Origin: a virus
Length of the DNA: 33,678 nt
Virus record (IMG/VR): IMGVR_UViG_3300030107_000493
Location: 1-33,678 of that record
Strand: one strand, 5' to 3'
The position numbers and the translations under genes were made by a program. The notes under the pieces were generated by a model. The model saw only the letters and a list, made by a program, of their open reading frames with translations, was not told where the DNA came from and did no database searches. Of this stretch, positions 6,985 to 14,382 are shown in pieces (position 1 is the first letter of the stretch; each line of letters starts with the position of its first letter).

Positions 6985-8469
6985 ATGAATAAAGAATTTA
7001 ACGAATTATTTGAAGGACTTACACGAGCTCACGGACAATACACTTTATCAGGCACTCAAAGATCTGATGGCAAACAGCAAGGTAGAGCTACAACTGTAAG
7101 AGAAGATGTAACACTAGACAAATGGGATTTACATCTTAAAGGTAAAAAAGGTTTAGGAATTATACCGATCAATGATGATAGTAATTGTAAGTTTGGTGCT
7201 ATTGATGTTGATACGTATAAAGATTTAGACTATAACGAGGTACTACAAAAAGTTAACCAGCTTAAACTACCCTTGTACCCTTGTAAATCTAAATCAGGCG
7301 GTGTCCACTTGTATATCTTCCTATCTCAGTGGGCACCTGCTAAATTAATACAAGACAAACTAAAAGAGTTTGCGTCAGCACTAGGCTTTGGCGGTTCAGA
7401 AATATTTCCAAAGCAAACAGAAATACTAGCAGATCGTGGTGACATAGGTCAGTGGATAAACATGCCATACTTTGGCGATGAACGATGGTATGCTGATAAG
7501 ACTGCACAACAATTTATAAAGCATGTAAAACCTATATCTATCTCTGACCTAGAGAAAATTAAAATAAAAGTAAAAACAGAATTTGATGATGGTCCTCCTT
7601 GTATACAGCATCTAGCTACACAAGGTTTTCCACAAGGTACTAGAAACAACGGTCTATTTAACATAGCTGTGTACTGTCGTAAGAAGAATCCTGATGGCTG
7701 GCAAGCAGATGTAGATACATATAACATAAAGTATATGGATCCACCTCTTGCAAGTACTGAAGTACAAGCTGTAATGAAATCAGCAAATAGAAAAGATTAT
7801 CATTACACATGTAGCAAAGCACCTATAGCACCATATTGTAATGCTGCAGTATGTAAACTAAGAGCTCATGGTATTGACGGCGGTAATGATATGCCAACGA
7901 TACATAGTCTAACTAAGTTTGATAGCAACCCACCGATCTGGTTTTTAGATATAGAAGGTGGCGGTAGACTAGAACTAGAGACAGATGACTTACAAAATCA
8001 AAGACGATTTCAAAAGAAATGCATGGAAAAATTAAACATGCTACCTAGTAAAATGTCAGAACCTGCATGGGCAAAACTAATAAATCACCTCATGGATAAT
8101 TTAACTATCATACCTGCACCTGTAGACGCTAGTCCAATAGGTCAACTCATGGAACATATAGATCGATTTGTAAATGGTAGAGCACAAGCAAGAAGTAAAG
8201 AAGAACTATTGCTAGGTAAACCATGGACTGAGCACAACAAACACTACTTTAGAATGTCAGATCTTATGGCATACTTTGATCGTATGCACTTCAGAGATTA
8301 TCGCATACATCAAGTCACTGCCATACTAAAACAAAATGGTGCGGAACATCACTTCTTTAATTTAAAAGGTAAAGGTACAAACTGCTGGTCTATAGCAAAA
8401 ATAGAAACACATGACGGTAAGTTTGATACACCACGGGAGCTAGATAAAACAGATGAAATCCCGTTCTGA
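6985..8469 (+). CDS. AEP-superfamily DNA primase (prim-pol type) with a four-Cys C-terminal cluster
   Basis: A 494-aa primase of the archaeo-eukaryotic type rather than a DnaG/TOPRIM type. Catalytic elements are AIDVD (D74, D76) and KSKSGGVHLY (S104-H108), with INMPYF as the following strand. From about 203 a helical region has PPCIQHL (C206), GTRNNGLFNIAVY, and then YTCSKAPIAPYCNAAVC (C276, C285, C290). Four cysteines so placed could bind Fe-S or zinc, as in the PriL C-terminal domain. I chose the ATG at 6985 with AGGAAG just upstream; the frame is open back to 6844, but that would run inside the SSB-like gene. It overlaps the helicase start by 17 bases. No helicase domain is fused. Confidence 0.8.
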   Translation: MNKEFNELFEGLTRAHGQYTLSGTQRSDGKQQGRATTVREDVTLDKWDLHLKGKKGLGIIPINDDSNCKFGAIDVDTYKDLDYNEVLQKVNQLKLPLYPCKSKSGGVHLYIFLSQWAPAKLIQDKLKEFASALGFGGSEIFPKQTEILADRGDIGQWINMPYFGDERWYADKTAQQFIKHVKPISISDLEKIKIKVKTEFDDGPPCIQHLATQGFPQGTRNNGLFNIAVYCRKKNPDGWQADVDTYNIKYMDPPLASTEVQAVMKSANRKDYHYTCSKAPIAPYCNAAVCKLRAHGIDGGNDMPTIHSLTKFDSNPPIWFLDIEGGGRLELETDDLQNQRRFQKKCMEKLNMLPSKMSEPAWAKLINHLMDNLTIIPAPVDASPIGQLMEHIDRFVNGRAQARSKEELLLGKPWTEHNKHYFRMSDLMAYFDRMHFRDYRIHQVTAILKQNGAEHHFFNLKGKGTNCWSIAKIETHDGKFDTPRELDKTDEIPF

Positions 8470-9649
8470 TTGGAATATAATATTCGGACCACCTGGCACT
8501 GGCAAGACAACAGCTTGTATGAATCACATTGCTAACTTATTACAAGATGATGTAGATCCAATTCGTATAGGTTACATAGCATTTACAAAGAAGGCAGCTA
8601 ATGAAGCTAGAATGAGAGCTGCACGAGACTTTAATTTTCATAAAGATGACATGCCATATTTTCGTACAATACATAGCTTGTGCTTTATGCAGCTAGGTAT
8701 TATACCATCAAACATGATGCAGCCTAATCATTACAGAGACCTTGGAGATATACTAGGTATAGAAGTAGGTGGCAATAAATTAAATGAAGAAATATATAGC
8801 TTGTCTGCACCTGTAGGTGATAGGCTATTGTTTCTAGATAACTTAGCAAGAATTAGTGAATCATCAATCGAAGACATTTATGATACAGTCGTTGATGACG
8901 ATATAAGTATAGATGAACTTACACTAGTGTCAACTAGTCTAAAAAAATATAAAGATAAGTTTAAGTTATTAGACTTTACAGATCTATTAGAAATGTTTAT
9001 TGACCATGGCGTATGTCCTAAGTTACATACTCTTATTGTAGATGAAGCACAAGATTTATCGAAACTACAATGGCGCGTAGTTCATACACTAGCCGAACAT
9101 GCTGACAATGTATACGCAGCAGGTGATGATGACCAAGCTATATATCGTTGGGCAGGGGCTAGTGTAGAAAATTTTATAGAGCTACAAGGTAACAAGCAAG
9201 TATTAAATCAATCGTATCGTGTGCCACAAGAAGCACACAAGCTAGCAAAAGAAGTATTATCTAATATTAAGAACCGTGTTGTTAAGATGTTTAACCCATC
9301 AGAAATCAAGGGACAAATATACTATCACTTCTCTGTAGATGATATCGACATGAGTCAAGGTACTTGGCTGTTACTAGCACGAAACTCTTTCTTACTAAAA
9401 GAGTATGAACGCGTTGTTAAGATGAACGGATATGAAGATGATGAACGAATTACAATCAGTACGATACATGGTGTCAAGGGCGGTGAAGCAGAACATGTAG
9501 CTATTATGACTGACATGGCATACAGATCGTACAAGTATATGGAACGATATCCTGATGATGAGCACCGGGTGTTCTATGTGGCTCTAACGCGTGCAAAAGT
9601 ATCAATTCATATCATTCAACCTAAATCTCGGATTTATTATGAAATATAA
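8453..9649 (+). CDS. SF1 (UvrD/PcrA-like) DNA helicase
   Basis: The 398-aa protein carries the full SF1A set in order: Walker A GPPGTGKTT (about 13-21), motif Ia IAFTKKAANEA, RTIHSL, motif II VDEAQDL, motif III GDDDQAIYRWAGA, motif IV NQSYR, motif V ISTIHGVKGGEAEHV and motif VI VFYVALTRAK. It is much shorter than UvrD (about 720 aa), so the 1B/2B accessory insertions are reduced; it is closer to compact phage helicases of the T4 Dda kind. It probably unwinds the fork or clears proteins, since no DnaB-like helicase is visible. It starts inside the primase gene, and its stop overlaps the next ATG (TAATG). Confidence 0.93.
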   Translation: MKSRSDWNIIFGPPGTGKTTACMNHIANLLQDDVDPIRIGYIAFTKKAANEARMRAARDFNFHKDDMPYFRTIHSLCFMQLGIIPSNMMQPNHYRDLGDILGIEVGGNKLNEEIYSLSAPVGDRLLFLDNLARISESSIEDIYDTVVDDDISIDELTLVSTSLKKYKDKFKLLDFTDLLEMFIDHGVCPKLHTLIVDEAQDLSKLQWRVVHTLAEHADNVYAAGDDDQAIYRWAGASVENFIELQGNKQVLNQSYRVPQEAHKLAKEVLSNIKNRVVKMFNPSEIKGQIYYHFSVDDIDMSQGTWLLLARNSFLLKEYERVVKMNGYEDDERITISTIHGVKGGEAEHVAIMTDMAYRSYKYMERYPDDEHRVFYVALTRAKVSIHIIQPKSRIYYEI

Positions 9650-11136
9650 TGACCTTAAACATGCCATTTTGGACGGGAAATAACATGTCACATAATAACA
9701 TATACCCATTTAAAACCCGTCCATATTCTCATCAGAGGGAGGCCTGGCAGCTTTCTAAGGATAAGGCTGAGTATGCATTGTTCATGGAAATGGGTACCGG
9801 CAAGTCTAAGGTAATAATTGATACGTTTTCATACCTTTACGACTCTGGTCAGATTGATAATGTATTAATCATAGCTCCTAAGGGTAACTATTTAAACTGG
9901 GTTAACAATGAATTACCTACACATTTGCCTGATCACATAGTATCGCGCATAGCATACTGGTCAGCCAGCCCTAAGAAGAAAGAGCGCATAGCTCTAGATG
10001 ATATCATGACACCAACTGCTGACTTAAGAATATTAGTAGCTAATGTAGAAGCATTTAGCAGTGCTAAGGGTACTAAGTTTATAACAAGTTATGTTGACTG
10101 TTCTAGATCATTTGTATGTGTAGATGAATCAACAACAATTAAAAACCCAAGTGCTATACGTACTAAGAATATACTAAAGCTAAGTACTAAGTGTAAGTAT
10201 CGTAGAATACTAACAGGTGAGCCAGTGACTCGTAGTCCTCTTGATGTATATACACAATGCCAGTTTCTTAATCCTTCACTGCTAGGTTTTAGTAGTTACT
10301 ATAGTTTTAGAAACAGATATGCAATCATGATTGACATGCATAAGGGACCAAGATCATTTAAGAAAGTTGTAGGCTTTCAAAGACTTAACGAGCTGTCTGA
10401 TACTGTAAAGGCATTTAGTTATAGATGTAAGAAAGAAGATTGTCTAGACTTACCTAATAAGATCTATGAACAACGATTTATTGAGCTTACATCTGAACAA
10501 CGTAAGTTATATAAAGAAATATCTGATCATGCATTTACAGAATTAAAAGGTGAAGCATTAACTATTACTAATGTACTTACATCTATGTTAAGACTGCATC
10601 AAATAACTTGTGGTCACTTTAAGTCTGACGATGATAAAATACTAGATGTCAAGAACAACAGGATCGATGAGCTTATGCAAGTACTATCTGAAACAGATGA
10701 TAAGGTTATTATCTGGGCTACATATGTAGCAGACATACAAGCTATATCTAAACTTTTACATTCAGTGTATGGTGAAGATAGTTATGTACAGTATTATGGA
10801 GCTGTAAACAACGATCAGCGTGCAGAGGCTGTAGACAGATTTCAACATGATGAGGCATGTAGATTTTTCATAGGTAATCCTCAGACTGGCGGCTTTGGTT
10901 TAACACTAACAGCTGCCAGTTCAGTTGTATACTATTCTAATAGTTATAACTTAGAACATAGAATACAGTCTGAAGATCGTGCTCATCGTATAGGTCAAAC
11001 AAAGCCTGTTGTGTATGTAGATTTAATCTGTCTTAATACTGTAGATGAAATGATTGTAAAAGCATTACGTGATAAGAAACAAGTTGCTACCCAAGTAATG
11101 GGAGAGCAATGGAAAGAATGGTTAAAAGTAAAATAA
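9649..11136 (+). CDS. SNF2-like SF2 helicase/translocase
   Basis: This 495-aa protein has SNF2-family motifs: YSHQREAW (Q-like), MEMGTGKS (Walker A), VLIIAPKGNYLNWVNE-like motif Ia, VDES (motif II, Ser-Thr in place of the common Ala-His), RRILTGEP (motif III), KVIIWATYVADIQAI (motif IV), GGFGLTLTAASSVVYYS (motif V) and QSEDRAHRIGQ (motif VI). Such phage proteins translocate on duplex DNA and may remodel recombination or replication intermediates. An alternative start at 9685 (MSHNNIYPF) has a GGGA just upstream and would remove 12 residues. It is the last plus-strand gene before the convergent junction. Confidence 0.93.
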   Translation: MTLNMPFWTGNNMSHNNIYPFKTRPYSHQREAWQLSKDKAEYALFMEMGTGKSKVIIDTFSYLYDSGQIDNVLIIAPKGNYLNWVNNELPTHLPDHIVSRIAYWSASPKKKERIALDDIMTPTADLRILVANVEAFSSAKGTKFITSYVDCSRSFVCVDESTTIKNPSAIRTKNILKLSTKCKYRRILTGEPVTRSPLDVYTQCQFLNPSLLGFSSYYSFRNRYAIMIDMHKGPRSFKKVVGFQRLNELSDTVKAFSYRCKKEDCLDLPNKIYEQRFIELTSEQRKLYKEISDHAFTELKGEALTITNVLTSMLRLHQITCGHFKSDDDKILDVKNNRIDELMQVLSETDDKVIIWATYVADIQAISKLLHSVYGEDSYVQYYGAVNNDQRAEAVDRFQHDEACRFFIGNPQTGGFGLTLTAASSVVYYSNSYNLEHRIQSEDRAHRIGQTKPVVYVDLICLNTVDEMIVKALRDKKQVATQVMGEQWKEWLKVK

Positions 11137-11226
11137 GCTCTATCCAACTTATCTTAGGTGACTGCCAGTAAGTTTTAAAACTATGTGGAAAATATATAAC
11201 TAGCACTGCTAGTATAAAAGCCAGTG
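11137..11226. other. Convergent intergenic junction with clustered palindromes
   Basis: This is where the two transcription arms meet; it holds no gene. Three symmetrical elements are visible. AGTTTTAAAACT at 11171-11182 is a perfect 12-base palindrome. ACTAGCA-C-TGCTAGT at 11199-11213 is perfect around one central base. TAGCACTG (11201-11208) pairs with CAGTGCTA (11222-11229) around 13 bases, running into the stop of the minus-strand gene. Read on the minus strand, the second hairpin is followed by a T-rich stretch (TATATATTTT), as in a weak terminator. The set could form a bidirectional terminator or an operator. Confidence 0.6.
11189..11213 (-). terminator. Candidate terminator of the minus-strand (late) arm
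   Basis: On the minus strand the hairpin ACTAGC-AGT-GCTAGT (11213 to 11199) is followed by TATATATTTT (11198 to 11189). The stem is short (6 bp) and the T run is interrupted, so strength is probably modest. Position directly after the last late gene supports the call. Confidence 0.4.
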
Positions 11227-11526
11227 CTAAGACATAATCCATTTCTTTATCTTCCTGTTAAATGACCTTGGCAATGGCAGTTGCTTACATTCTTTAATCC
11301 AAGATTTATCTAGCACAAGACTACCATCTATATCAACTTGTGTTTCATCACCAGACAAGTGTGATACTATAGTAATAGTCTTTTCGTTTTCAGCTACAAT
11401 AATACCCATGGATACACAATCACCTAGTTTAGATCGTAGTTCATGTATATTAGTCCAGCCGCTAGTAGGAGAGATAGCGTCTTCCCAGTTAATTATCACC
11501 AATCTCGGTAAATTCTTCTTTGCCAT
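11227..11526 (-). CDS. Unknown phage protein (99 aa), last gene of the late arm
   Basis: The 99-aa protein has a tidy beta-rich pattern: LPRLVIINWEDAISPTSGW, then a short helix (IHELRSKL), GIIVAENEKTITIVSHLSG and a basic C-terminal tail (PRSFNRKIKKWIMS). The 'W.DA.sptsGW' opening recurs in small phage proteins of unknown role, as I recall. No signal peptide or catalytic motif is seen. It overlaps the upstream nuclease gene by 38 bases in another frame and has only a weak ribosome site, so translation is likely coupled. Its stop lies in the stem of the convergent junction. Confidence 0.7.
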   Translation of the reverse strand: MAKKNLPRLVIINWEDAISPTSGWTNIHELRSKLGDCVSMGIIVAENEKTITIVSHLSGDETQVDIDGSLVLDKSWIKECKQLPLPRSFNRKIKKWIMS

Positions 11527-11869
11527 AATATCGTGTCTTCGAGTGTTTAGCCATGTAGTCTTTACGACGTTTTACAATCCTACATGTATTTTTAGTCAAG
11601 TCTACATATAACAATTGTACACCTAATTCACGAGCTTTTTTACTAATGATTCTAGATCTGATAGCATTAGATCCATCTCTGTTATATCTATTGGCTTGCC
11701 ACGATACAGTCTTTACATCAAGAAACAGTACTTCACCTGTCTTTTGGTGAACAGCAATCATATCTATAGGGCCCTGAGGAGCACGGTTCTTGAACACCCA
11801 ATAGCCCTTACTGACCAGCCATGCTTCAGCTACTGCCTCAGCAAGGTGGCCCTTGTCAGAGTGTTTCAT
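11489..11869 (-). CDS. PD-(D/E)XK nuclease, small Holliday-junction-resolvase-like
   Basis: The 126-aa protein has the order KGHLAEAVAEAWLVSKGYWVF (helix with Glu), APQGPIDMIAV (catalytic Asp) and VLFLDVKTVSW (DxK), followed by a basic strand-helix region. This matches small PD-(D/E)XK proteins such as archaeal Hjc-like and YraN-like nucleases. It may resolve branched DNA before packaging. It is the second such protein in the window; the first is at 4901-5296. Its start overlaps the upstream gene's stop by ATGA, and the next gene starts inside its 3' end. Lys/Arg-rich C-terminus (RIVKRRKDYMAKHSKTRYYGK) fits DNA binding. Confidence 0.75.
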   Translation of the reverse strand: MKHSDKGHLAEAVAEAWLVSKGYWVFKNRAPQGPIDMIAVHQKTGEVLFLDVKTVSWQANRYNRDGSNAIRSRIISKKARELGVQLLYVDLTKNTCRIVKRRKDYMAKHSKTRYYGKEEFTEIGDN

Positions 11870-12069
11870 TGTGCTAGCGGATTACTGCTCTTCTTCTGTA
11901 ACTGCTCAATGTCTTTTTTGATAGCAATGATATCTTTTTCAATGGGCTTTGTATCTACAACTTTAGATTCGAGTACCTCTACTCTTTCTATTAGTTGTCC
12001 TTGAAATACAAATAATCCAGCTATTGTAATTACAAGTCCAACTCCTGTTGCTATTGTCTTGACGTCCAT
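11866..12069 (-). CDS. Small membrane protein with N-terminal TM and coiled coil (possible lysis accessory)
   Basis: The 67-aa product has one membrane segment (ATGVGLVITIAGLFVFQG, about residues 7-24), then a charged helix (LIERVEVLESKVV and KDIIAIKKDIEQLQKK) that reads as a coiled coil. There is no cleavable signal. An N-in membrane anchor plus periplasmic coiled coil is the layout of inner-membrane spanins, though these are usually longer. It starts 19 bases before the end of the secreted acidic protein gene and ends with an ATGA overlap. A spanin-like or holin-accessory role is possible; the sequence alone does not decide. Confidence 0.65.
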   Translation of the reverse strand: MDVKTIATGVGLVITIAGLFVFQGQLIERVEVLESKVVDTKPIEKDIIAIKKDIEQLQKKSSNPLAQ

Positions 12070-13202
12070 AATGTATCCTCGTAAGTTTGGTTTGAGTAAA
12101 TCTGTCTTATATCTGCATAGCTACTAGCTATGTATGAATCTATATTAGCATCAACTAATTCTGGTTGTATAAATATGTCTGCATTAACTTGTGAGTAAGA
12201 AGCTATTTTATTATCTCTAGTCATAACTTTAGCTACAATCATTTGTGTAGCTTTTAGTTGACCGTCAATTGTTTTAATCTTGTCTGCTACTTTAATAGCT
12301 ATTTCTTCTACACTTATATTAACATCGTCTGTAGAGCTATCGTCTGCGACTGTAGTCTCTTCAGCAGTTTCTGTTGGTTCAATAATTTCTTCTGCTTGGA
12401 CACTCTCTTCTTCCACTGTAGTTTCGACATTCTCTTCATATACTTCCTCAGTTACTATTTCAGTTAATAGTATAGTTTCTTCGATCTCTACTATTTCTTC
12501 TACTGGTTCAATATACTCTATTTCTTCTACAATGTACTCTTCTACTACAACTTCTTCTACAACAGGCTCTTCAAATTCTATGGTTTCTATCTCTTCAAAG
12601 ATCTCTTGTATCTCTTCTACTATTTCTGTTGACAATACAACTGGGTCATACTCCATGGTTACCGATATGTTATCTACGTTAGGGCCACCAAGATTAGCAG
12701 GAGCATTAGCATCAGACCCGCTAATAAAAATATTTCCAACATTAGCACCAGTCCCTGTATACGAGACAGTGTCCGTAAAATCTTGGCCATTAATTCCTGT
12801 AACATCTGTTCTCTCCTGTGTTGTAGTAGCTAGCACGCTACCTTGATTATCTTTGATCTGTAGACGTATTGTAAATGTGTCAGCACCGCCACGATTAGGT
12901 GCCCATGATCCAACGCCTCCTTCACCGTTTTGTACCTCGACAGTAGAGTTAAGAGTAACACCATTGTCAAGCATAGGTTGTGTAATCGTATCAGAATATA
13001 ATTTAAAGGTTTGCTCTATGCTGCCATAGTCTCCAAACTCTAAGTCATGACCACCAGGACAACAGTCACCAATGCGTTGTGCATCGCCTGATAGCGTCCA
13101 CCCTGCGGTACCATTATCAAATGTACCATTACTTATAAGGTTTTGTGAAGTGTCTGCGTTTGCTACTAGAGGTAGCAGTAGCAGGAGTAACATCTTTTTC
13201 AT
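12051..13202 (-). CDS. Secreted protein: signal peptide, jelly-roll-like domain, long Glu-rich tract
   Basis: The 383-aa product begins with a clear Sec signal peptide (MKKMLLLLLLPLVANA, likely cut before D17). Residues 18-185 include NLISNGTFDNGTAGW, typical of the start of CBM4/9-like jelly-roll domains, and are rich in strands. Residues about 193-301 are an almost uninterrupted acidic stretch of Glu with Val/Ile (VEEIVEIEETI and similar), lacking Lys or Arg. The last 80 residues are ordinary and helical. Export by a phage gene set within the lysis region is unusual. It might bind calcium or the envelope, or be a lysis regulator. The 5' end overlaps the upstream gene by 74 bases. Confidence 0.75.
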   Translation of the reverse strand: MKKMLLLLLLPLVANADTSQNLISNGTFDNGTAGWTLSGDAQRIGDCCPGGHDLEFGDYGSIEQTFKLYSDTITQPMLDNGVTLNSTVEVQNGEGGVGSWAPNRGGADTFTIRLQIKDNQGSVLATTTQERTDVTGINGQDFTDTVSYTGTGANVGNIFISGSDANAPANLGGPNVDNISVTMEYDPVVLSTEIVEEIQEIFEEIETIEFEEPVVEEVVVEEYIVEEIEYIEPVEEIVEIEETILLTEIVTEEVYEENVETTVEEESVQAEEIIEPTETAEETTVADDSSTDDVNISVEEIAIKVADKIKTIDGQLKATQMIVAKVMTRDNKIASYSQVNADIFIQPELVDANIDSYIASSYADIRQIYSNQTYEDTLWTSRQ

Positions 13203-13704
13203 TCCATCTTTTCCTTGCTTCTTCTCCGATCAATCCATCGATAGGGCACGGGGTCCCTGCATCCATCATCGCTTGCCATACATCTTTGTCTTGGCACATT
13301 AATGATATTGCAGCTACTTTCATACCTAAGCCGTTTAATAATTTAGATTTTTTTCTACGCTCACATTGCATATCATGATAGTAAGTACCCATGCTAGTAG
13401 AAAAACCGATCACTGTCATACCTATTGATAGCGGTATTACACAACTGTCCTGACCATAAACTGACATAGCAGGTGCCGAGCTAGTGTTTACTGCAGTCTT
13501 TTGATTAGTGCTATTATTCGTCGTATTAGTGGTTGTAGTGTTTGAGCTACTTCCTGACTGATATGTTGTAGAACTTTCATAACCACCTGTTATTGCAGTA
13601 TTAGATCCTGCATTGTTTGTTTGTGTATTAGTTGTTGCACCAGAGGAAGTTACATCTGCTGACGCTACATTGCAAAGTAATATCAGTGGTAATAATCTTT
13701 TCAT
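13129..13704 (-). CDS. Secreted protein with Thr/Asn/Ser-rich region (191 aa)
   Basis: The N-terminus MKRLLPLILLCNVASA is a Sec signal peptide with probable cleavage before D17; the Cys at 11 is not in a proper lipobox. Residues 17-75 are low-complexity Thr/Ser/Asn/Gly. A second hydrophobic stretch (CVIPLSIGMTVIGFSTSMG, about 87-105) may be a membrane segment, followed by a Cys-containing helical part with CERRKKSKLL and a basic tail (SSSKRRHFTKPYK). Function unknown. It starts by TAATG overlap with the 28-aa membrane peptide and sits between holin-like genes and another secreted protein, so an envelope role during lysis is plausible. Confidence 0.72.
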   Translation of the reverse strand: MKRLLPLILLCNVASADVTSSGATTNTQTNNAGSNTAITGGYESSTTYQSGSSSNTTTTNTTNNSTNQKTAVNTSSAPAMSVYGQDSCVIPLSIGMTVIGFSTSMGTYYHDMQCERRKKSKLLNGLGMKVAAISLMCQDKDVWQAMMDAGTPCPIDGLIGEEARKRWNEKDVTPATATSSSKRRHFTKPYK

Positions 13705-13790
13705 TAATCATCCTTGAAAACAATATATAAAATCAACATCAAACAAAAAACTGTAATGCCATAGTTCAATGTACATAGCTCAGGTTTCAT
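13704..13790 (-). CDS. 28-aa single-TM membrane peptide
   Basis: A very short reading frame is bracketed by coupled junctions: its ATG overlaps the stop of the holin-like gene (ATGA at 13790-13787) and its stop overlaps the next ATG (TAATG at 13704). The peptide starts MKPELCTLNYG and is mostly one hydrophobic helix (GITVFCLMLILYIVF) ending in KDD. The same frame is open upstream to 13886 within the holin-like gene, but the junction geometry favours 13790. It could be a holin regulator or small pore component. No homology is claimed. Confidence 0.55.
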   Translation of the reverse strand: MKPELCTLNYGITVFCLMLILYIVFKDD

Positions 13791-14221
13791 TTTCTTACTA
13801 GTGACCCACCAAAGTATAGTCCTATAATACTTGATACAACGTGTGTATCTAATGGTGTAATCACTAATCCTGATAATGGTTTCCACTGAGTCATATCTAC
13901 ATCAGTTGCAAAGATCCAAAATCCTTGTTGCACGGTCTCTGTATAACCTACATAAATAGGCATTGATGGATCTATAAATGGTGCTAGTTTAGGTATGACT
14001 AATATAGATACTACTGCTATTAGAGCTATCCATCGTCTAGTATTTTTTGTAAATTGATCTGTAACATTTCTTGCTTTGTCTGCTTGTTGAGCTGCAAACT
14101 CAGCACGCTGCATAAACATCTTTTGTTTTTCAGCTTCAGCTTGTGACTTCTGAGCCATGATCGATAATACGCCACCCAGTACTGTACTAGCTAACATTGA
14201 TAATAATTCCATAGGTATCAT
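13787..14221 (-). CDS. Holin-like membrane protein (three-TM type)
   Basis: The 144-aa product has a hydrophobic N-terminus (ELLSMLASTVLGGVLSIMA, about 5-23), a charged amphipathic helix (QKSQAEAEKQKMFMQRAEF), a clear TM (WIALIAVVSILVIPKLAPFI, about 64-83) and a third hydrophobic segment near the C-terminus (VVSSIIGLYFGGSLV). This resembles the three-TM holin family named for gene-transfer-agent release. Both ends are in ATGA overlaps with small membrane-protein genes, forming a lysis cassette. An alternative start at Met4 is possible. Confidence 0.65.
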   Translation of the reverse strand: MIPMELLSMLASTVLGGVLSIMAQKSQAEAEKQKMFMQRAEFAAQQADKARNVTDQFTKNTRRWIALIAVVSILVIPKLAPFIDPSMPIYVGYTETVQQGFWIFATDVDMTQWKPLSGLVITPLDTHVVSSIIGLYFGGSLVRK

Positions 14222-14382
14222 GAGTTATAAAAATAGCCTCCAACTATTGCTACTATACCACCTAGCCAAGCTATAAATGATATTGCACCTTTGCCTTTGT
14301 TAATAGCCTCTTCTAGCTTAGTAATCCTGTCTTCCAGAGATTCTAGCTTTTCAAGTATTTGTGAATTAGTTACTGTTCTCAT
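14218..14382 (-). CDS. 54-aa XhlA-like membrane protein (coiled coil then TM)
   Basis: This short frame, read from the junctions, gives a 54-aa protein. Residues 1-30 form a heptad coiled coil (ILEKLESLEDRITKLEEAI), then a KGKG turn, then one TM helix (AISFIAWLGGIVAIVGGYF). This is the layout of the XhlA family of phage membrane-associated lysis proteins. Start and stop both lie in ATGA overlaps with the neighbouring genes (14382-14379 and 14221-14218), which strongly supports translation. It probably works with the adjacent holin-like protein. It is easily missed because of its size. Confidence 0.7.
   Translation of the reverse strand: MRTVTNSQILEKLESLEDRITKLEEAINKGKGAISFIAWLGGIVAIVGGYFYNS

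Noticed and set aside
11408-11611. Plus-strand 67-codon frame near the convergent junction
   Set aside because: It runs antisense to two minus-strand genes with clear motifs or coupled starts and shows no coding features.
12280-12846. Plus-strand Ser/Thr/Val-rich open frame of 188 codons
   Set aside because: It is the antisense shadow of the Glu/Val-rich tract of the secreted protein: GAA/GAG codons read backwards give TTC/CTC and related codons without stops. No ribosome site or homology pattern.
13791-13886. 60-codon version of the 28-aa membrane peptide
   Set aside because: The extra residues lie fully inside the holin-like gene without a ribosome site; the ATGA junction at 13790 fits better.
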